Source: Deltaproteobacteria bacterium
Lineage (GTDB): Bacteria; Desulfobacterota; Desulfobacteria; Desulfobacterales; C00003060
Assembly (NCBI GenBank): GCA_019309245.1
Contig: JAFDGP010000157.1
Span: 1 to 12,217, forward strand
Reading direction: 5' to 3'
DNA length: 12,217 nucleotides
The position numbers and the translations under genes are program-made. The stretch's first letter is position 1. Each line of letters starts with the position of its first letter. The notes under the pieces were generated by a model that saw only the letters and a list, made by a program, of their open reading frames with translations, was not told the origin of the DNA and did no database searches. Shown one piece after another: positions 8,234-12,217 of the stretch.

Positions 8234-9018
8234 TGTTACAGGTGACTGATCTTGCTTTCCGTTACAGAAAGCAGATGGTCCTAAAGGATGTGTGCCTGGA
8301 AAGCAAGAGGGGACAGATCCTCGGCATTCTGGGGCCGAACGGCGTGGGAAAGTCGACGCTACTCAAATGTATGCTTCATATTCTGAAGCCCACAGGGGGA
8401 AGTGTGACCATTGGGCAAGAGGATGTGAGGCACATGTCTCCTTTAAAGCGCGCAAAGCTTTTGGCCTATGTTCCTCAGGCTTATCCATCCAAGTTTCCTA
8501 TGACGGTCTTTGATGCAGTCCTTGTCGGCAGAAGACCATACCTGAGCTGGCGACCCTCTCATGAGGACATCACAAAGGTGACGGAGGTTTTGCGGCTCAT
8601 GGATCTGGAACCTCTTGCTTCGCGGGATTTTGACTGCCTCAGTGGTGGTCAGAAGCAAAAAGTCATGCTGGCGAGGGCCTTTGTGCAGGAGGCCAGTTAT
8701 CTCCTCTTGGATGAGCCGACGAGCAACTTGGATGTGAAACATCAGCTCGAGGTCATGGAGTTGCTTCAGGAAACGGTTAGCCAAGACGGCGTTGGAGTGG
8801 TGGTCGCCATGCACGATCTGAACATGGCACAGCGATTCTCCGACGAGGTGTTGGTCATGAATGGCGGGGGGGTTTTTGCACGGGGAAAACCTTGTGACGT
8901 ATTAAACTGGAAGAACATCGGAGCTGTTTTTGGAGTGGAAGTCGAGCAGATGAAAGGCAATAACGGCTCCAGATGCTGGTATCCCGTGAGACCATTCCAA
9001 AAGGCAGATAGAGGATAG
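8233..9018 (+). CDS. FepC/BtuD-type ABC importer ATPase
   Basis: This cytoplasmic ATPase has 261 residues and powers the FecCD-type permease encoded immediately upstream. All catalytic motifs are present: Walker A GPNGVGKST (34-42), Q-loop Q82, signature LSGGQ (136-140), Walker B YLLLDEP (156-162) and switch histidine H194 in VVVAMHDLNMAQ. The spacing and the sequence DLNMAQRFSDEV are characteristic of the FepC/BtuD/HmuV group of iron-chelate and B12 ATPases. The start is ATG 8233, which shares its A with the permease stop (TAATG). AAGAAGGA at 8216-8223 lies 9 nt before it, while the in-frame TTG at 8227 would be only 3 nt from that site. The tail beyond about residue 235 is short and polar. 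Stoichiometry is expected to be two permease and two ATPase subunits. Confidence 0.95.
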   Translation: MLQVTDLAFRYRKQMVLKDVCLESKRGQILGILGPNGVGKSTLLKCMLHILKPTGGSVTIGQEDVRHMSPLKRAKLLAYVPQAYPSKFPMTVFDAVLVGRRPYLSWRPSHEDITKVTEVLRLMDLEPLASRDFDCLSGGQKQKVMLARAFVQEASYLLLDEPTSNLDVKHQLEVMELLQETVSQDGVGVVVAMHDLNMAQRFSDEVLVMNGGGVFARGKPCDVLNWKNIGAVFGVEVEQMKGNNGSRCWYPVRPFQKADRG

Positions 9019-9046
9019 ATCCTCTGTTGAAGACGGAACGGAAGAA

Positions 9047-9976
9047 ATGATGCCGCTGGTTTCTGCATTCAAATACCTGGCCGTCATGGTCCCATCGATG
9101 ATCCTTGGTGTGATATTGGTTAATCTCCTCACTAACCTTAACCTTCTTGATCGTCTCACGTGGGCAGTCAGACCGATTACGCGGTTTGGGAATTTGAGAG
9201 ACGAATGCGGATTGAGCTTTATTACAGCCTTTGGATCGCCTAGTGCGGCCAACGCCATGCTGGTGGACTTGTACCAAAGGGGGGAGGTCGGGAAAAAAGA
9301 GCTGTTCGTGGCCTCCATCACCAACTCCTTTCCCGCTATCCTGATGCACTGGCGTTCCATGCTTCCAGTTTTTGTGCCGTTGCTGGGTTTGACGGGTCTG
9401 GCCTACTTTGGAACGTTGGTTTTGATAGGCTTTTTGAAGACAGGGCTAGTTCTGACGGTGGGGAGAATCCTCCTTCCAAAGCGGGCTTACCGAAACCTGT
9501 CCAAAAAGAATATTACGCGACCGGCTTTTGCCCCGGCCTTGCGTGAGAGTCTCAGCCAATCGAAGAGTATTATGAGAAGGATTGTGTTAATCACTATACC
9601 GGTCACTGTGGCGACTTTCTATCTTATCGACTTAGGGGCCTTTGACAAGCTGACCGAGTACCTAGCGGGGATTGTGAAATACCTCCCCATCCCCGCCGAA
9701 GGTGTCGCCATTATCGGAGCGCAGTTTGCCAACAGCGTCGCCGCCTATACAGTGGCTTCCAATCTCTTGGTCAAGGGGATTCTCACCGGATACGAAATTA
9801 TCGTTGTCCTTTTAGTTGGAAATATCCTGACCAGCATTGTCAGCCTCCGGTATCTCATCCCTTACTACATGGGAATATTCGGGCCGCGGTTGGGTGCGGA
9901 GTTGATGATTATTTCGATGGCCATCCGGCAGGGCCTTCTTGTCCTCACGGTTGTAGTCATGGTCATGGTTTGGTGA
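9047..9976 (+). CDS. Gate-domain (nucleoside-recognition family) integral membrane protein
   Basis: This 309-residue protein is strongly hydrophobic, with about eight or more membrane segments. It has two related halves. FITAFGSPSAANAMLVDLY (about 58-76) in the first corresponds to IIGAQFANSVAAYTVASNLL (about 222-241) in the second, each followed by a charged or polar turn and another helix. This repeated Gate fold (PF07670 type, also found in FeoB and in nucleoside transporters) is recognised from pattern only. A hydrophilic loop around 144-176 (KRAYRNLSKKN, then RESLSQSKS) separates the halves. Start ATG 9047, or ATG 9050 immediately after, has a GGAACGGAAG purine stretch upstream. The gene lies 28 nt after the ATPase, so it is probably in the same operon. 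Nothing suggests nucleoside transport. Context suggests a role with the metal or tetrapyrrole importer, for example moving freed metal, but this is inference. Confidence 0.85.
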   Translation: MMPLVSAFKYLAVMVPSMILGVILVNLLTNLNLLDRLTWAVRPITRFGNLRDECGLSFITAFGSPSAANAMLVDLYQRGEVGKKELFVASITNSFPAILMHWRSMLPVFVPLLGLTGLAYFGTLVLIGFLKTGLVLTVGRILLPKRAYRNLSKKNITRPAFAPALRESLSQSKSIMRRIVLITIPVTVATFYLIDLGAFDKLTEYLAGIVKYLPIPAEGVAIIGAQFANSVAAYTVASNLLVKGILTGYEIIVVLLVGNILTSIVSLRYLIPYYMGIFGPRLGAELMIISMAIRQGLLVLTVVVMVMVW

Positions 9977-10234
9977 GATGATAACCCGCTGCCCGATGGG
10001 TTTGTTTCGCCCGCCTGTTTGGTCAGGGCCGACTTCCTTGCGTATGGGAATCTGGCGGAGAGTCTGTAACGAGTTGACAAGACCCGTCGACAATGGACAG
10101 GGCTGTGGCACTTGGCAGGTATACAGCATTTGAGAGGGGGATTAAGGTCGGTTCGCATGCTGCATTACTCAGTTGGCGGTGTCTGGTGTCCTACGACAAC
10201 AGGCACTATATAATGAACAAAGAGGACGGTTTCC
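9977..10234 (+). other. 258-nt spacer before the second receptor
   Basis: No gene is supported here. A short weak hairpin AACCC (9983-9987) / GGGTT (9998-10002), followed by TGTTT, might be a poor terminator after the Gate-domain gene. A perfect -35-like TTGACA at 10074-10079 has no matching -10 at normal spacing, and a -10-like TATAAT at 10209-10214 has no good -35. I looked for a cobalamin riboswitch core and B12 box and did not find one. The spacer suggests the second receptor has its own promoter or is a separately acquired unit. Confidence 0.5.
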
Positions 10235-11872
10235 TTGACAATCAGGCAAGCGCTAATATGTGTAATGGTGATACTGCTGGTATATTCTCAATCCTATGCT
10301 GGAGAAGAACCCGATAGAATTGTCATTACAAGAGATGAAATCGAGAGGATGAATCTTCGCAGAATAACGGATGTCTTGGACCAACTGCCGGGGGTCAAGG
10401 CAACAGATTCATCCATCACAGTGCGCGGCTCTTCTAATGTCAAGGTTCTCTTGGACGGACGACCGATCAATGATCCGATATCGGGAGGGGTGGAATACGG
10501 AGACGATTCCAGCGGAGGCGTTATCATCATCACGACTAGAAAGGTCGAGGCGTTCCATGGCAACTTGGAAATATACGCTGGCAACCTCGGCACGGAGAGC
10601 TACAGCCTGAACTGTAGCACCAATAAGGGGCCGGTTGGGATCGGCATGTCGGGTGGCTATGAGGTTACAGACGGCCACCGGCCGAATGACGACGAGGAGA
10701 AATGGCGAGCGGCAGGAAAGCTTCAATACGCGGTCGGCAGAAATGTGAAACTGATGCTGTCGGCAGATTATTCAAGAGGACGAGGTGGTTTGCCTGGCTC
10801 GGAAAATTATCCCACTCCCCGTTCCAGAAAAAAGGCAGAGATGTTTTCGTCGGTGTTGTCAGCGGCCATCAAAGGCGTGAAGAGCACGACACATTTTAAT
10901 CGTTCAGAAACAAGTAATATTGATCCCGACAAGTCCCTGGATACGTCCACTAGAATCACAAAGGCAGGGGAAGAAATCTCTATTCCCATATCCATTGAGG
11001 GCTGGGGCAAGATAAGCTTCGGAGGTGGATTTGAATGGTCCCGAGCAACAGGGAAACAATTCAGCACACAGCAAGAGAATGAATACTGGATCTTTGCTGC
11101 AAAGTCTTTTTCGTCGGAGACGTTGCCTTTGACACTGACAACGGGAGTTCGAAGCAGCTTCTATTCCGAGTTTGGCGAGGTGGTCAATCCAGAGATCATG
11201 GCGCGCTGGGACAAAGAAGTATATGCTGTGCAGTGTTCATGGACCCGAACGAACAACACTCCGTCTTTTCGAAAAAGATATAATGAAACAAGCTCAACAA
11301 AGCCAAACCCGGATTTGACGATGGAAAAAGCGGACAATTTCAACTTGTCTTTCATTTATCAGCCAAACGACAAATTTCTGGCCAGTGTGTCGCCCTTTTA
11401 CAGCCAAGTTACTGATCGTATCACCTATGTTCGAGACGAGGAAGGTATCGGCCGGTATGAAAATTTCGGAAAGGTCACCTACAAAGGGATGGAGTTTTCT
11501 TTTGACTGGAAGGTGTTATCCTCCTTTTCCTTAAAAGCCCACTATATGTATTTGGAGGCAAAAGACGAAAACACGGGGTACTGGTTGCCTTTGAAGGCAA
11601 AGCACAGAGTAGGTATGGATCTTATTTGCACACCCCGAGAAGATATTGCCATTATGCTGAATTCCAAATATGTCTCCAGGCGATACTCCCGTTCAAACAA
11701 TACGGGGGCTGTTTCTGAATATTGCGTGGCTGATTTCAGGTGCGAATATTCACTCAGAGGTGTCGCAGTATTCTGTGAAATCAAGAACATGTTTGACAAA
11801 TACTACTTTTACTCAGAGGGCTATCCGGCCGCCCCGCGGACATGGATTGTAGGAGTCAACTACGAGTTTTGA
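10235..11872 (+). CDS. Short TonB-dependent receptor with apparent plug deletion
   Basis: This is an outer-membrane receptor of 545 residues, short for the family (usually 600-750). It has a signal peptide at 1-22 (MTIRQALICVMVILLV, then YSQSYA). The mature protein then passes almost directly into VITRDEIERMNLRRITDVLD, LPGVKA, a DSSITVRGSSNVKVLLDGRP segment and YGDDSSGGVIIITT (88-101). The residues between IND (78-80) and YGDDSS (88-93) number only seven, against 29 at the same place in the first receptor. The ERIEV-x-RGP plug strand is therefore missing. The barrel contains the NPDLTMEKADNFNLSF segment and ends in NMFDKYYFYSEGYPAAPRTW with a terminal Phe. Start: TTG 10235, with AGAGGA at 10221-10226 eight nt upstream. 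The nearby ATGs 10213 and 10258 are out of frame, and the in-frame ATG 10265 would cut the signal peptide. No convincing TonB box is visible. It could be a functional divergent receptor or a decaying one. Confidence 0.85.
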   Translation: MTIRQALICVMVILLVYSQSYAGEEPDRIVITRDEIERMNLRRITDVLDQLPGVKATDSSITVRGSSNVKVLLDGRPINDPISGGVEYGDDSSGGVIIITTRKVEAFHGNLEIYAGNLGTESYSLNCSTNKGPVGIGMSGGYEVTDGHRPNDDEEKWRAAGKLQYAVGRNVKLMLSADYSRGRGGLPGSENYPTPRSRKKAEMFSSVLSAAIKGVKSTTHFNRSETSNIDPDKSLDTSTRITKAGEEISIPISIEGWGKISFGGGFEWSRATGKQFSTQQENEYWIFAAKSFSSETLPLTLTTGVRSSFYSEFGEVVNPEIMARWDKEVYAVQCSWTRTNNTPSFRKRYNETSSTKPNPDLTMEKADNFNLSFIYQPNDKFLASVSPFYSQVTDRITYVRDEEGIGRYENFGKVTYKGMEFSFDWKVLSSFSLKAHYMYLEAKDENTGYWLPLKAKHRVGMDLICTPREDIAIMLNSKYVSRRYSRSNNTGAVSEYCVADFRCEYSLRGVAVFCEIKNMFDKYYFYSEGYPAAPRTWIVGVNYEF

Positions 11873-11882
11873 AAGGAACCAA

Positions 11883-11958
11883 ATGATTCGGATTGAGGAA
11901 TTGAAAAAGACATATAAGACTGTTTTTGCGCTTAAAGATATTCCAGATAAAAGTGTGT
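11883..11958 (+). pseudogene. N-terminal remnant of an ABC transporter ATPase
   Basis: The frame starts with MIRIEELKKTYKTVFALKDI, a textbook opening of an ABC ATPase (first strand, the Tyr of the A-loop, then the strand before Walker A). It has an AAAGGAA ribosome site at 11872-11878, 4 nt before the ATG. After PDKSV (about residue 25) the similarity ends: no Walker A, signature or Walker B follows, and the frame continues through unrelated residues to a stop at 12162-12164. The gene is 10 nt after the second receptor, so it was probably once co-transcribed with it. The normal family sequence would have a few more residues between KDI and PDKSV, hinting at an additional small deletion. Whether the lost part was displaced by an insertion or lies beyond the window cannot be seen. 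Confidence 0.55.
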
Positions 11959-12217
11959 CGAAAAATTCTCTTTACCTGTTTTGTTTACCACTTCCCTCCC
12001 ACCTGACACACCCCGTCGCCCTTGCCACGTTGGAGCTGTGTGGTAGGGCGCCGAGGAAAATGGCAGGTGTCACCCAGGTGCAGGGTTGGGCCGCGAAGCA
12101 CTGGCAGAGGACAAGGCCTTTTGTGAAACCATTGGCCCTGATTCTTTCACTGGAGCGGCGTTAAATCCGACCACAATCCAGACTGTGCAATTTTTTACTG
12201 AAATATGGAATTAACAT
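11959..12217. other. Non-coding tail, possible mobile-element edge
   Basis: About 260 nt with no recognisable gene on either strand. The in-frame extension of the ATPase start here resembles no protein family I know. Structure seen: TTTACC repeated at 11971-11976 and 11984-11989; a hairpin of CGCCCT (12017-12022) with AGGGCG (12045-12050), reinforced by inner CCAC (12025-12028) / GTGG (12040-12043); and CACCTG (12000-12005) with inverted CAGGTG at 12064-12069 and 12075-12080. This could be the edge of an insertion sequence starting near 11954-11956, but no terminal repeat pair or transposase is visible in the window, so the label is tentative. Confidence 0.3.
12017..12050. repeat. Imperfect inverted repeat (hairpin) in the right-hand tail
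   Basis: CGCCCT pairs with AGGGCG as a 6-bp outer stem. After a small asymmetric step, CCAC pairs with GTGG as a 4-bp inner stem around an 11-nt loop. No T-run follows. It may be a structural part of a mobile element or chance. Confidence 0.35.

Noticed and set aside
10074..10125. TTGACA with a downstream TATACA as a promoter
   Set aside because: The two boxes are about 40 nt apart, and no -10-like hexamer sits 16-18 nt after TTGACA.
9977..10234. Cobalamin riboswitch in the spacer
   Set aside because: GCTGCCCGATGGG recalls part of the riboswitch core, but the B12 box and the remaining conserved segments are missing.
10093..10317. Small + strand open frame in the spacer before the second receptor
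   Set aside because: No recognisable protein or ribosome site, and it runs out of frame across the signal peptide of the receptor.
11959..12164. The full 93-codon frame from 11883 as an intact small protein
   Set aside because: Only the first 20-26 codons look like a real protein (an ABC ATPase start). The rest has no family resemblance and includes the hairpin region.
12205..12217. ATG at the window edge as the start of a transposase gene
   Set aside because: Only four codons are visible and there is no clear ribosome site, so nothing can be supported.

Overview
The window looks like a bacterial chromosome segment from a Gram-negative anaerobe. The style of the proteins (TonB-dependent receptors beside a CobN-family protein with the PKRGCAGARC stretch) suggests a deltaproteobacterium / Desulfobacterota member. 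That placement is inference from sequence style and was not tested by a search. Gram-negative architecture is directly supported by two outer-membrane receptors. All recognisable genes lie on the + strand and appear to form one transport locus.

Layout: (1) 1-2133, a TonB-dependent outer-membrane receptor whose 5' end lies outside the window; (2) 2190-6101, a full-length CobN/BchH/HmuS-family large chelatase-type protein of 1303 residues; (3) 6166-7176, a periplasmic solute-binding protein of the BtuF/FepB type; (4) 7163-8233, a BtuC/FecCD-type permease overlapping the previous gene by 14 nt; (5) 8233-9018, the cognate FepC/BtuD-type ATPase, overlapping by 1 nt; (6) 9047-9976, a membrane protein with two Gate (nucleoside-recognition) domains; (7) a 258-nt spacer; (8) 10235-11872, a second, unusually short TonB-dependent receptor that appears to lack about 22 residues of its plug; (9) 11883 to about 11958, the first 20-26 codons of another ABC ATPase, which then runs into unrelated sequence up to the window end.

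How the parts may work together: the receptor moves a ligand across the outer membrane, the binding protein captures it in the periplasm, and the permease/ATPase pair carries it into the cytoplasm. The CobN-like protein then acts on it. No AAA+ (CobS/ChlI/BchI) or MIDAS (CobT/ChlD/BchD) chelatase partner and no cobalamin-biosynthesis gene is visible here. A receptor + CobN-like protein + ABC importer arrangement resembles the hmu haem-uptake loci of Porphyromonas/Bacteroides, where the CobN-like protein HmuS is implicated in removing metal from haem. The best reading is therefore a metallo-tetrapyrrole (haem or corrinoid) or metal acquisition system with a stand-alone CobN-like enzyme and an added Gate-domain membrane protein. 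The substrate is not determined by the sequence, and cobalt or another metal complex remains possible.

The right end looks degraded: a receptor with an apparent in-frame plug deletion, then a truncated ATPase start, then about 255 bp without a convincing gene, which may be the edge of an insertion sequence.
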